Below the pieces are notes generated by a model that was not told the DNA's origin, did no database searches, and worked only from the letters and a program-made list of their open reading frames with translations. A stretch of 39,409 bases of DNA from Limnofasciculus baicalensis BBK-W-15 (GTDB lineage: Bacteria; Cyanobacteriota; Cyanobacteriia; Cyanobacteriales; Coleofasciculaceae): positions 1 through 39,409 of the forward strand of contig NZ_JAMZMM010000004.1 of assembly GCF_024178385.1 (NCBI RefSeq). Direction: 5' to 3'. Shown here in pieces: positions 26,293 through 35,033 of the stretch. Both the position numbers and the translations under genes were made by a program. Each line of letters starts with the position of its first letter. Position 1 is the stretch's first letter.

Positions 26293-28422
26293 ATGATTTT
26301 GTCAAAAATCAAACAAAACCTCAAAAAATACCAAGGCAATATCATCATTACTTTCTGCACAGCCGGATTAGTTATTGCAGGGAGTTATGTCGGGATTTTC
26401 CGAATTTTGGAATGGGCGACTTTAGATCAATTATTTCTCATTCGTCCTCAAGAAGCAGTTGATAAACGCATTGTCATTGTCACGATTGATGAGCCAGATA
26501 TTAAATATGTCAAGAAATGGCCGATGTCAGATGAGGTGATGGCTAAGTTAATCCGCCATATAAGCGCCCAAAAACCCAGAGGAATTATCTTGGATATTTA
26601 TCGAGATATACCTGTCGAACCTGGACACAGAGAACTAATTGAGGTATTCAAAAATACCCCAAATGTAATTGGTGTTGAAAAAGTTGCAGGTACTGCGATC
26701 GCACCGCCACCCACTTTGGCTCAACTGGGTCAAGTTGCCTCTAATGATATGGTTATAGATAAGGATAACAAAATCCGGCGTGGCATAGTTTTGTTAGGAA
26801 GAAAAGATGGTACTTCAATTGAGTCAGTCGGGGTGAAACTGGCATTAATGTACCTAGAAAAAGAAAAAATTGAGTTAAAAGCGATTGATGAAAATAAACA
26901 AATATACGCTTTAGGAAAAGCCAAGTTTGTCCCCCTATCTGGTAATGATGGAGAGTACGATAAACTTGACATGGGAGGCTATCAAATCCTGTTGAATTAT
27001 CGGGGAGGATTGGAGAAGTTTGAGCATATTTCCATGACTGATGTGTTAAACAATAAAATTCCTGTGGATTTTATGCGGGATCGCCTCGTCTTTTTAGGAG
27101 CAAAAGCACCCAGTCTGAATGACAATTACTCAACTCCTTTAAATACTAACTTATTTGTCCCTACGGAGTTAATACCTGGAGTTGTTATCCATGCCAGTTT
27201 AACTAGCCAAATTATCAGTGCCGCCTTAGACAATCGTCCGATGTTGCGGGCTTCAGCCAAACCGATTAATTGGCTATTAATTTTATTCTGGTCTGGCTAC
27301 AGCACCACCCTTGGTACGTTGTACATCACCAGACGCTGGGTGACAATAACAGGAATATTCATCGCAGGAGTAATTATTGTCACCAGTTCTTATTTTGCTT
27401 TTCTATCTGGTTGGTTAATTCCGGTTTTTACTCCTCTCCTAACTCTGATTTTATCTGGTACAGTCAGCATCGGTCAAGTCCTGTGGCAAAATCTGATGAT
27501 TTCTTATCGAAAACTAGAAGATTATGCTCATAATTTAGAAGAGAAAGTTCAAAAACGCACCATTGAATTAGCATCATCTAACCAACAACTTGTCCAAGCA
27601 AATGAAAAAATTAGTACTCTCAACGAACGACTAAAAAGCGAAAATATTCGGATGAGTGCCGAACTAGATATTATCAAAGAAATGCAGCAGTTGATTCTAC
27701 CCAACCCATCGGAATTGGAGGAAATTGAAGGCTTAGATATTGCTGGATTTATGGAACCAGCAGATGAAGTGGGAGGTGATTATTATGATGTATTGAACAC
27801 GGATGGTATTGTCACTATCGGGATTGGTGATGTCACCGGACATGGATTAGAAAGCGGCATTTTGATGGTAATGACTCAAACTGCTGTCCGCACTCTTAAG
27901 GAAATCGATGAACAGGACCCTGTTCACTTTTTAGACATTCTCAATCGCACAATTTACAAAAATGTTCAGCGGATGAATTCAGACAAAAATCTGACTCTGG
28001 CTATCCTCAACTATGCGGAAGGAAAAATTAGTATCAGCGGCCAACACGAGGAGACTATTGTGGTGAGAAAAGGTGGTAAACTTGAACGAATTGACACGAT
28101 GAATTTAGGATTTCCCATTGGGTTAGATGACGAAATTGCTGATTTTATTAGTCAGACAATAGTGGAATTAGATCCGGGGGATGGGGTTGTGCTGTACACG
28201 GATGGGATTCCTGAAGCTAGAGATATCAATAAAAAATTCTATGGGTTGGACAGACTTTGTGAAGTGGTGAGTCAAAATTGGCACTTGGATGCAGAACAAA
28301 TCAAGCAATCAGCAATCGATCACCTGCGGGAATTTATTGGCGAACAAAAGGTGTTTGATGATATTACTTTGGTGGTTTTGAAACGGAAAGATGATCTGTT
28401 TGATCCTGTTAGCAAACCATAA
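26293..28422 (+). CDS. CHASE2 sensor - PP2C (SpoIIE-type) phosphatase, IcfG-like
   Basis: 709 residues. One N-terminal membrane helix (17-39), then a CHASE2 sensory domain outside the membrane (about 40-315: IVIVTIDEPDIKYVKKWPMS, ...DRLVFLGAKAPSLNDNYSTP). Three further helices lie at 325-405, then a coiled coil (YAHNLEEKVQKRTIELASSN) and a PP2C/SpoIIE domain from ~465: LIKEMQQLILP-type entry, Asp496 in GGDYYDVL and Asp513 in IGDVTGHG (metal ligands), and LYTDGIPEA near the end. Such proteins dephosphorylate a STAS anti-sigma-factor antagonist in response to a signal. The genes that follow (switch kinase, STAS protein, PAS sensor) complete the module, as in the Synechocystis icfG (slr1860) region. 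The signal is unknown. AATGTAATT precedes the ATG without a good ribosome site. Confidence 0.9.
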   Translation: MILSKIKQNLKKYQGNIIITFCTAGLVIAGSYVGIFRILEWATLDQLFLIRPQEAVDKRIVIVTIDEPDIKYVKKWPMSDEVMAKLIRHISAQKPRGIILDIYRDIPVEPGHRELIEVFKNTPNVIGVEKVAGTAIAPPPTLAQLGQVASNDMVIDKDNKIRRGIVLLGRKDGTSIESVGVKLALMYLEKEKIELKAIDENKQIYALGKAKFVPLSGNDGEYDKLDMGGYQILLNYRGGLEKFEHISMTDVLNNKIPVDFMRDRLVFLGAKAPSLNDNYSTPLNTNLFVPTELIPGVVIHASLTSQIISAALDNRPMLRASAKPINWLLILFWSGYSTTLGTLYITRRWVTITGIFIAGVIIVTSSYFAFLSGWLIPVFTPLLTLILSGTVSIGQVLWQNLMISYRKLEDYAHNLEEKVQKRTIELASSNQQLVQANEKISTLNERLKSENIRMSAELDIIKEMQQLILPNPSELEEIEGLDIAGFMEPADEVGGDYYDVLNTDGIVTIGIGDVTGHGLESGILMVMTQTAVRTLKEIDEQDPVHFLDILNRTIYKNVQRMNSDKNLTLAILNYAEGKISISGQHEETIVVRKGGKLERIDTMNLGFPIGLDDEIADFISQTIVELDPGDGVVLYTDGIPEARDINKKFYGLDRLCEVVSQNWHLDAEQIKQSAIDHLREFIGEQKVFDDITLVVLKRKDDLFDPVSKP

Positions 28423-28436
28423 CACGAAAGGACTGC

Positions 28437-28700
28437 ACCATTTACAAAAATGTGCAAAGGATGGACTCTGATAAAAACTTAACTCTGGCTATCCTCAACT
28501 ATCCTGAAGCTAAAATTAGCATCAACGGTAAGGACGAGGATACCATTCTCGTGAGAAAAGGTGGTAAGATCGATCGGATTCAAACCATGAATTTGGGGTT
28601 TTCCATTGGTGAAGGTAAACTTACAGCGATTCCCGCTGCTATGGAGTACAATAAACAACGGAGAAATACGATCAGACATTGGTTCGCTGATGGCTGCTAA
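28437..28700 (+). pseudogene. Fragment of a second PP2C phosphatase gene
   Basis: TIYKNVQRMDSDKNLTLAIL, continuing to IQTMNLGFSIG, repeats the part of the preceding gene encoded at about 27949-28120 with roughly four of five residues unchanged, then runs into unrelated sequence (KLTAIPAAMEYNKQRRNTIR) and stops. The metal-binding and C-terminal motifs are absent. It starts 15 bp after the intact gene's stop, so it is the remnant of a tandem duplicate or of a paralogue deleted between the two. Confidence 0.8.
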
Positions 28701-28885
28701 TGTAGCTTATAATAGTATGAACCGCTGTATCTAGATTGGATAGACAGTATTTGGCAGACGCTAGACTTAGTAACAACAAAGGTACTGAGAAGGGCTGTCT
28801 GTTCAACGCGAGCAATCCCTCGATCTTGAGAGCTTACCGTTCAAAATATCAATATAATTAACATTGATTGGGAAAATTAAAACAG

Positions 28886-29473
28886 ATGACAGAAATATTT
28901 GGAGACTTTATTGACGAATTTACGCCTGAACAGGATTCTCTAGAACTTACCTTTAGCCCCAGTTCCCAACCTATTCAGCAACGCTGGCGGAATAACCGAC
29001 TTTCGGCTTATTTTATGGCTGATTATTTCTCCAACTTTCTTCCAGTAGCTGAAGAGGATACTAACCGCGATAAACGGGTTAAACAAAGTAGGGGAGCAGT
29101 TAGCTATATCGCCAATGAATTATTAGAAAATGCGATGAAATTCCATGATAATCAGTCCAGTTACAAGGTGAAATTTGGGCTTCATTTTCTGGAAACATCT
29201 GATGTGACAGCAGTGATTTTAACTACCAATATTGTCAATAGAGAAATGGCAGATAGATTCAAAATCTTCATTAAAGAACTCCTCTCATCCGATCCCAATG
29301 AACTCTATATACAGCAGATAGAAAAAAGTGCTGAATCTGAGGATGGATCTTCTGGATTAGGATTACTGACAATGATTAATGACTATGAAGCCAAAATTGG
29401 TTGGAAATTTGAGGCAGTGCCAGATAAAATAGATGCGATGGCTGTGACAACCGTAGTGCAAATTGCGGTCTAG
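28886..29473 (+). CDS. Anti-sigma-type switch kinase / ATPase (Slr1861-like)
   Basis: About 195 residues from ATG 28886 (MTEIFGDFIDEF); an upstream in-frame TTG at 28868 is less likely. N-box SYIANELLENAMKFHDNQSS (about 77-96) and a glycine box GSSGLGLLTMINDY (about 156-169) mark a GHKL ATP-binding domain, though the middle is divergent. In partner switching such a kinase phosphorylates the STAS protein and may bind a sigma factor or another target. It matches in size and order the Slr1861-type gene beside icfG. Cytosolic. The gap of 186 bp before it is filled by the broken phosphatase copy; 175 bp follow before the STAS gene, so the cluster is loosely spaced and may have several promoters. 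Confidence 0.8.
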   Translation: MTEIFGDFIDEFTPEQDSLELTFSPSSQPIQQRWRNNRLSAYFMADYFSNFLPVAEEDTNRDKRVKQSRGAVSYIANELLENAMKFHDNQSSYKVKFGLHFLETSDVTAVILTTNIVNREMADRFKIFIKELLSSDPNELYIQQIEKSAESEDGSSGLGLLTMINDYEAKIGWKFEAVPDKIDAMAVTTVVQIAV

Positions 29474-29648
29474 ACTAGGAAGCGAAAATAATCTACCCTC
29501 TGATAGAGGATGGGGAGATAGGGAGAAATAAGAATTGTTGGAAAAACATCTGTCGAAGTTGACTATTTTTCATTAATTTCAGAACTATCTATGCTAGTCT
29601 ATTATATCATATCATTTAACCAGAAATTTCATCAGGAAGCTCAAAAAA

Positions 29649-30002
29649 ATGGATTTTCAAGAAATTAAAAACGAAGACTACTCCGTTCAATACGATCCAA
29701 AATCGGTGACATTCAAATTCCAAGGGGAACTCAGCTTGGGTGGTCCATCTGAGTATGGAGCGATCGCGAAGTTATTAGAGGATGTTGCTAATGAAGTACC
29801 CCCGACTATTACCTTAAACCTGAAAGAATTGGCATTTCTCAATAGCTCTGGTATCAGCCTCTTGTCCAAGTTTGTTATCAGCGTGCGGAAAAAGAAAACG
29901 ATTCAAGTGCTGGTAATAGGCTCAACCGAGATTCCCTGGCAAGAAAAATCTTTGGCAAACTTAGAAAAGCTTCTGCCTAGTTTGAAGCTAGAACTACAGT
30001 AA
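29649..30002 (+). CDS. STAS-like anti-sigma-factor antagonist (Slr1859-like)
   Basis: 117 residues, one STAS fold: VTFKFQGELSLGGPSEYGAI, then TITLNLKELAFLNSSGISLL, where Ser in LNSSGISLL is the expected phosphorylation site (D-S-S-G or N-S-S-G in relatives). It should be phosphorylated by the switch kinase encoded just upstream and dephosphorylated by the CHASE2-PP2C protein; the free form then frees the kinase's target. Related to the Slr1859 type. Cytosolic. The next gene starts 37 bp later, so those two are likely read together. AGGAAGCTC lies about 10 bp before the ATG, a fair ribosome site. Confidence 0.8.
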   Translation: MDFQEIKNEDYSVQYDPKSVTFKFQGELSLGGPSEYGAIAKLLEDVANEVPPTITLNLKELAFLNSSGISLLSKFVISVRKKKTIQVLVIGSTEIPWQEKSLANLEKLLPSLKLELQ

Positions 30003-30039
30003 ATTCAAGCTTAAGTTGATATAATCAGTCCGAGTAGCC

Positions 30040-31266
30040 ATGGAAACAGAGCAATTATCCACAGATGAATTATTGACTCAAATTGAAGCGCTTAATCGGG
30101 AACTAGCAGAAGTCAGGGAAGAAAAAACTGACCTAGAAATCATGTTAGAAACAATTACGGAACATGCCACAACTCTGGAGAACAAAATCTATCATCAGAA
30201 TAAACAGATGAGAGCCTACATCCAGGAAGTGGAAAAACTGACGGCTGCTGCTGTTTCTGTTGAAAATAACACATTTCAAGCTGACAATCTAGATGAAGTC
30301 GCTCAAAGAGATGATGAACTAGGTTACCTGGTGCGGGTATTTATTCACATGGTACAAACCGTCAAGACTCGCGAGGAAGAATTAGCAACCGCAAAAGAGC
30401 AACTGGAAGCTATTTTGAATGCCGTGCCCGGTTCCATTTCTTGGATTGATTCTGGTGGCTTATACATTGGTGTGAATCGCTATCTTGCAGAAAATTTTAA
30501 TCTCTCCCAAGATGCCTTTATTGGTAAAGATGTGGGCTTTCTGAAAGGAACTTCTCAATTCGCAGAATTTATGCGCTACTTCCTAGCAAATCCGCAAGAA
30601 TCTGCGTCTCAAATCGTTAAAGTATCCGTCCATGATGCCGTGCGGTATTACCTGATTGCAGCGCAGAAATACCAACAGGGAACCGCAACCGTATCAGTAG
30701 GAATTGACGTTACTGAGGGCAAAAAAGCAGAGGAAGCCCTTCGCATTGCTGAAGAAAATTATCGCAGTATCTTTGAAAATGCTCTAGAAGGTATCTTTCA
30801 ATCAACTCCTGATGGCAAATTTATTAGCTTGAATCCAGCAATGGCTCGAATTTATGGGTATGGCTCACCTCAAGAGATGCTTGAAAATGTAACTAATATT
30901 GGAGAACAACTCTATGTTCACAAGTCTGAACAGGATAATTTTTACCGTTTGATGACAGAGCAAAAGCAGGCTAAAGATTTTGAATATCAGGCGTTTCAGA
31001 AGGATGGTAGCACGATTTGGATAGAGATTAATGCCCGATTAGTCCGTGATAATAGTGGCAAAATTATTTACTTTGAAGGTATAGTCCAGGATATTACAGA
31101 ACGCAAATTTAGGGAACAGGAACTCAAGCGTCAGTTAGAAGAATTGAAGATTGAAATTGATCAAAAGAAACGGGAAAAAGAAGTAGCATTGATTACCCAG
31201 AGTGGGTTATTCCAAGAATTGCAGGCGGAGATGATGGCTGTGAATATCGATGATTTTTGGAGTTAG
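30040..31266 (+). CDS. Coiled-coil / HAMP-like / two-PAS protein without output domain
   Basis: 408 residues, soluble. Coiled coil at 1-70 (LLTQIEALNRELAEVREEKT). A HAMP-like piece follows at about 70-120 (AAAVSVENNTFQADNLDEVA, RDDELGYLVRVFIHMVQTVK) although there is no membrane helix. PAS1 at ~120-228 (LEAILNAVPGSISWIDSGGL), PAS2 at ~235-355 (YRSIFENALEGIFQSTPDGK ... YFEGIVQDITERK), then a short coiled coil and the acidic tail NIDDFWS. There is no kinase, cyclase or phosphatase domain, so it probably controls the partner-switch proteins by direct contact, as proposed for PAS proteins in similar clusters; this is inference from context. Its tail FQELQAEMMAVNIDDF may be the contact site. Confidence 0.85.
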   Translation: METEQLSTDELLTQIEALNRELAEVREEKTDLEIMLETITEHATTLENKIYHQNKQMRAYIQEVEKLTAAAVSVENNTFQADNLDEVAQRDDELGYLVRVFIHMVQTVKTREEELATAKEQLEAILNAVPGSISWIDSGGLYIGVNRYLAENFNLSQDAFIGKDVGFLKGTSQFAEFMRYFLANPQESASQIVKVSVHDAVRYYLIAAQKYQQGTATVSVGIDVTEGKKAEEALRIAEENYRSIFENALEGIFQSTPDGKFISLNPAMARIYGYGSPQEMLENVTNIGEQLYVHKSEQDNFYRLMTEQKQAKDFEYQAFQKDGSTIWIEINARLVRDNSGKIIYFEGIVQDITERKFREQELKRQLEELKIEIDQKKREKEVALITQSGLFQELQAEMMAVNIDDFWS

Positions 31267-31361
31267 AGGGAAGGCGATCTCAAAATAAACTCTTCACTCT
31301 ACTTCCAACCCAAATAAATCTAGTTGATTAGGCTAATTCACAATTCAGGTAAAAATAGTAT

Positions 31362-32168
31362 CTAATCTTTACCCTGAAAAACCTCAATGATTTCTTTCCC
31401 ATTTGGGATATCGTTCCCCACTACATAAAAATTTTGGGGATAAATCCACTGAGTTTCTAATGGTCCATGTATAAAAATACCTGTCATCACAGCATATTGA
31501 AATATGGTAGTATCTAAGGGACTCAACAATTTTTCTACATCGTTGAAAATAATCTGACTTGCTAACTTAGTTATCTCTACTAAATCTGGTTTATCGCCAT
31601 AGTTTATTTTAGAAAGAATTTTCTGTCTGATAATCGTTTGCTCGATATCTTCCATATCGGTTTCTAGATTCAGATGCCCTGACTTTAGTTCATTAACAAT
31701 TACTTCTAAGGCTCCACAGGCATGAGATGCTTTTTCAATCCCTTCTCGGTATACTTTACCAATATCGCCATATCTAGAAATAGCAATATGAGGCATAGCA
31801 TAGAAAGTAAAACGACGCAAACCTTCAAAGATAGGGGTATGATCCGTTGCAGATGCCAACCCCGTTTTTCCCATCATTACAAACCCTGCTAGGCTGCAAC
31901 AATTAAAAGTTTTCCCCCAATATTTAATCACTGCATCGAATAAAGGATCGGTAATTTCATCCCGACAAATTGCTACCATTCCCATTGTATTATCATTATC
32001 AAATCTATAGTTTAGGAGAGCCTCATAGGTTTTTTTCATGTACTCTTTCAAAGATAAAGTTCCTGGAAAATGATCCTGAACAGTTTGGTGGAAGGCTGGG
32101 AAAATATTTGGGTTATAACCATCAATAATCTGATTAACTTCATCTTGTAGCTGATTTATGTAGTTCAT
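31362..32168 (-). CDS. LCIB-family (theta-type) carbonic anhydrase-like protein
   Basis: About 268 residues. The pattern matches the LCIB family of algae: TMGMVAICRDEITDPLFDAV (Cys, Arg, Asp), FNCCSLAGFVMMGKTGLASA, TDHTPIF, FYAMPHIAISRYGDIGKVYR (His) and HACGALEVIV (Cys). The Cys-His-Cys zinc ligands and the CRDE motif are all present, so activity is possible: interconversion of CO2 and bicarbonate. I start it at ATG 32168 (MNYINQL), which has GGAGAAG 6 bp upstream; the GTG at 32219 and ATG at 32183 are weaker. No signal peptide. It is convergent with the partner-switch cluster (96 bp between stops). Algal LCIB works in CO2 retrieval around the pyrenoid; in bacteria the role is less clear. 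Confidence 0.75.
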   Translation of the reverse strand: MNYINQLQDEVNQIIDGYNPNIFPAFHQTVQDHFPGTLSLKEYMKKTYEALLNYRFDNDNTMGMVAICRDEITDPLFDAVIKYWGKTFNCCSLAGFVMMGKTGLASATDHTPIFEGLRRFTFYAMPHIAISRYGDIGKVYREGIEKASHACGALEVIVNELKSGHLNLETDMEDIEQTIIRQKILSKINYGDKPDLVEITKLASQIIFNDVEKLLSPLDTTIFQYAVMTGIFIHGPLETQWIYPQNFYVVGNDIPNGKEIIEVFQGKD

Positions 32169-32389
32169 GTTAATCTTCTCCATCCTTTTTTCACTGGTAT
32201 CCTCATCAGGTACGCCCACTCGTCAGATGAAGCCTAAATCCTACAGGTAAGCATAACACTGATTGTAGATTTCAGTATGAAAATTGAACAGATTGGAGAA
32301 AGTAGATAAACCCCTAAATTTCCTCTTTTTAAGTGGGAATTTAGGAGCATCTCTCCCTCAATTCTAATATAGTTAAAAACAGCCCGATC

Positions 32390-32587
32390 TCAGCTACTCT
32401 GTACAGCCGTTTTTGGTTGCCGAATTTTAGATTCTAAAGTACTGAGTAAACTGTCAGGAGAGAGTATTTTATTCACTCCCGATACTGGCATCTCTTGGCG
32501 ACATGAAGTGCAAAACCAGTATAAATTTTTTCCTTTGACATGGCGCAGTAAATCAGCCCCGCAACAAGGACAAGAATTACTCTGCAT
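32390..32587 (-). CDS. Small zinc-ribbon protein
   Basis: 65 residues. CPCCGADLLRHVKGKNLYWF followed by CTSCRQEMP: two CxxC pairs 22 residues apart make a zinc ribbon. The SCPCC...LLRH...YWFC..C.QEMP pattern is found in small cyanobacterial proteins, from memory. The tail (residues 35-65) is polar and variable. Function unknown; it may be an adaptor or regulator. It stands between the LCIB-like gene (220 bp away) and a repeat-rich gap, minus strand. An overlapping frame at 32473-32655 is a shadow. Confidence 0.75.
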   Translation of the reverse strand: MQSNSCPCCGADLLRHVKGKNLYWFCTSCRQEMPVSGVNKILSPDSLLSTLESKIRQPKTAVQSS

Positions 32588-32823
32588 ATTTCACCCCTTA
32601 TTAAAAATAGATTACCCCAATTTGATAAACCTTCACACCTCACCTGTCTTCCCACTCAAGACTGCCGTTAAATCGCGATCGCGTAGCTTGCTTCCCATTC
32701 GGGGCAGGGCTATTTCATTCTTAAAATTTGAGAGAGCTATAAAGCAGACTGGGCGAGATTTTCAACTCCTAAATTTTACTAAAATAAAATTAGGGATTGA
32801 TTATTACTAAAAATCTTTCTCTT

Positions 32824-32859
32824 CCTTGTCCTCCTTGTCCTCCTTGTCCCCCTTGTCCT
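32824..32859. repeat. Four tandem 9-bp units
   Basis: CCTTGTCCT, CCTTGTCCT, CCTTGTCCC, CCTTGTCCT. Lies inside the segment framed by the inverted pair at 32703 and 32876. Confidence 0.85.
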
Positions 32860-33104
32860 CAATGTTTAACCGAAAATGAAACAGCCCTGCCATTCGGGGT
32901 AAGCCCGCCAGAGGCATCGCGCATCTAGCAATCTGTGCCTACCGATCCCAAGTAACGGTAGGTTGTTGAGTTGCTGTTAATGTTTAAAATGCTACTTACT
33001 CGGTAGTATCTAATCTTTGCCAAAACTCAACATTTATATCTATAACACTTTTTTACTGGATAATCTGTAGCCTAGGTGACATCCTAAATGAAAGATTATA
33101 ACAA

Positions 33105-33135
33105 GAATCCCGGTTTCTCAAAGAAACCGGGATTC
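33105..33135. terminator. Perfect 14-bp hairpin beyond the PhoX-like gene
   Basis: GAATCCCGGTTTCT (33105-33118), loop CAA, AGAAACCGGGATTC (33122-33135). It is 36 bp past the stop of the gene on the minus strand. No T tract; a REP-type element that may stop or protect the transcript. Confidence 0.6.
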
Positions 33136-33170
33136 TGATGGGGTCAATTCTCACAAATCAAATAGGATTG

Positions 33171-34865
33171 CTATAGAGACTTGCGTTGCTGCTTAATTAT
33201 CAAGCCAAGTCCAGACAAACCAAAGATAACTAAAGCACCTGTTGTACCTGGTTCCGGTACAGGTTTAGCTATAATTAACTGACCACCCTCAACGTATTTG
33301 CCATCTTTAATACTGTGGGCTTGTACGTCAAATAGATAGGAACTTCTTCCTGGTTGAGAGTTCGGATTTACTTCCACAATCCCAGAACTTTCCCATTCAC
33401 CCTTCACGTTAGGATTATTATATTGGGTTCCCGCAGCATTTTCGTTAAGTTCAAACACAGGTTTGATCGTCTTAGAAGCAATATTGTAAGACCAAATGCG
33501 AGCTTCCCGATTTTCCGCCGCCATCAGAGAGCCACCGAAGGCAGTTTCATCCTCTTGAATTAAAACATTGCCATTACTATCAACCACGATATTATCGTAG
33601 CTAACACCTGTACCAAATCCACCTTCAACTAACAATTCAAAGTTACTAAGTGGCGCAGTTGGATCAGTAGGATTGAGGCTAAAACGATAGAGTCGTCCGT
33701 AGGGATTTTCTGCATCAGCAGGTGTAGCTGCATTAGGACTTAGAGGTAGAGTTGTATTAGTAGTACGCTGGTTTGCCGTACCAGTAGTTACAACATAGAA
33801 AGTACCAGGATTCTTCGGATCTTCTGCCATATCTTCAGGACGACGGAAGTTAGTAGAACGACCGTTAACATTAACATAGTTACTCAGTAACGTGCCATTA
33901 GCAACAGATGCAGCATCGTCTACTTTCGTCCAAGTTGCACCGTTAGATCCACGAATTGAACCTTCAAAATCCGCACCATTGACTTTGAGAACGTATAAAT
34001 CTCCATTTTTGAAACCATTAGGATCTCCTGCGGTTTGTTGACCGACAAACATGTAGATTTCACCATCACTGAAGTCTTCAGTACTAAAGAGAACTGTTTT
34101 GCCGGAAGGATTACCTGCCCGATATTGAGCAGCAGAAATAACTTGCTCTTGAGCATAACGTCCCAAACCATTTAAAGCTTGAGCTTGACCACTATTTGTA
34201 CCACTAGAAGCAACAGCCCAACCACGACTTGTTGCACCACCTTCTTCAGGTGCAAACCAAATTGGTGCGCCAGCAAAACCACTTTCAGCAAGATAACCAG
34301 AACAGAAACGATTAAAGCTTAATGCCGCAGCACCAATTGCTTCGTAGGAACCAGTTGTTGTATTTAATGTATAAGTAGTATTTGTGCTTGAATCGAAGGC
34401 AGTTTCAATTAAGTTCTTGCCACCCAACACATTCCAGTTTTGATCGAACTGAAATAAGGATACTCTTGCCCCTCTTATTTTATCTGGGTCAGTGGAATTT
34501 AGGAAACTAAAGCTACTACTAGATATTTCGTGATTGACAAAAGCGTAGTTGTAGCCTCCCGACTGAAAGAATCCTAAGCCATCGGGAATTCCCGCAAAAG
34601 CATAAAGTTTACTGGAGTCTGTAGTGAATCCGGTACTAAAATCTCCCACTAATGTAGAAACTTCATCCCCTACAGTTAACAAAGGGATAATCTCATAGCC
34701 CCCATTACCAGCAACATTGGTAACATAGGGATTAGCGGTAGTTTTCCCTCCAGTAATATTAGCAGCTTGAGCCGCTTGAGGTGCGATGGCGACTGTGCTG
34801 GCAATACCCACTGTCATTAAGGCAAGAGATAGGTAGTAATTCACCCGACAATGTGCAAATTTCAT
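33171..34865 (-). CDS. PhoX-like (DUF839) exported protein with PEP-CTERM signal
   Basis: 564 residues. Signal peptide: YYLSLALMTVGIASTVAIAP then AQAAN (cut near 35). The body follows the DUF839/PhoX pattern: IPDGLGFFQSGGYNYAFVNH-E, RFCSGYLAES, VLFSTEDFSDGEIYMFVG, RRPEDMAEDPKNPGTFYVVT and LIQEDETAFGG. PhoX proteins are Ca/Fe-dependent alkaline phosphatases freeing phosphate from organic esters; activity here is likely but unproved. The last 26 residues (PVPEPGTTGALVIFGLSGLG then KQQRKSL) are a PEP-CTERM sorting signal: VPEP, a membrane helix and a basic end, so the protein is handled by an exosortase. GAAGGAAGG lies 4-12 bp before the ATG. A possible Pho box is in its promoter. Confidence 0.85.
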   Translation of the reverse strand: MKFAHCRVNYYLSLALMTVGIASTVAIAPQAAQAANITGGKTTANPYVTNVAGNGGYEIIPLLTVGDEVSTLVGDFSTGFTTDSSKLYAFAGIPDGLGFFQSGGYNYAFVNHEISSSSFSFLNSTDPDKIRGARVSLFQFDQNWNVLGGKNLIETAFDSSTNTTYTLNTTTGSYEAIGAAALSFNRFCSGYLAESGFAGAPIWFAPEEGGATSRGWAVASSGTNSGQAQALNGLGRYAQEQVISAAQYRAGNPSGKTVLFSTEDFSDGEIYMFVGQQTAGDPNGFKNGDLYVLKVNGADFEGSIRGSNGATWTKVDDAASVANGTLLSNYVNVNGRSTNFRRPEDMAEDPKNPGTFYVVTTGTANQRTTNTTLPLSPNAATPADAENPYGRLYRFSLNPTDPTAPLSNFELLVEGGFGTGVSYDNIVVDSNGNVLIQEDETAFGGSLMAAENREARIWSYNIASKTIKPVFELNENAAGTQYNNPNVKGEWESSGIVEVNPNSQPGRSSYLFDVQAHSIKDGKYVEGGQLIIAKPVPEPGTTGALVIFGLSGLGLIIKQQRKSL

Positions 34866-34929
34866 GATGCCTTCCTTCTTTAGAGTTACGACGGAATTTT
34901 GTCCGACACTCTAGAGATTACGGATATAC

Positions 34930-34949
34930 TCTTAAGAACTAATTAAGCT
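34930..34949 (-). promoter_or_regulatory. Possible Pho box of the PhoX-like gene
   Basis: On the minus strand, CTTAATT-AGTT-CTTAAGA: two CTTAA-type heptamers spaced 11 bp apart, the layout of cyanobacterial SphR/PhoB sites (CTTAACC repeats), 65-85 bp before the ATG. The heptamers deviate from consensus at their ends, so this is tentative. Confidence 0.35.
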
Positions 34950-35033
34950 CTGAGTAAGAGGGTATTAATTTTGACAAACTTCATCAGAACTTTACATTAG
35001 TATTCCGATATGTAAGGAATGTGTGAAGTACAG

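Larger units (their letters stand above)
32588..33170. other. Repeat-rich intergenic region
   Basis: No gene seen in 580 bp. Contains an inverted pair GGCAGGGCTATTTCAT (32703-32718) and ATGAAACAGCCCTGCC (32876-32891) with one mismatch, which frame a 157-bp segment like MITE ends; a 9-bp tandem repeat inside it; and the hairpin at 33105-33135. Confidence 0.55.

Noticed and set aside
26293-28422. Naming the phosphatase icfG
   Set aside because: Synechocystis IcfG differs in its sensory part; only the PP2C domain and neighbours are alike.
32508-32810. Plus-strand frame of 100 codons
   Set aside because: Antisense to the zinc-ribbon gene and extending into repeats.
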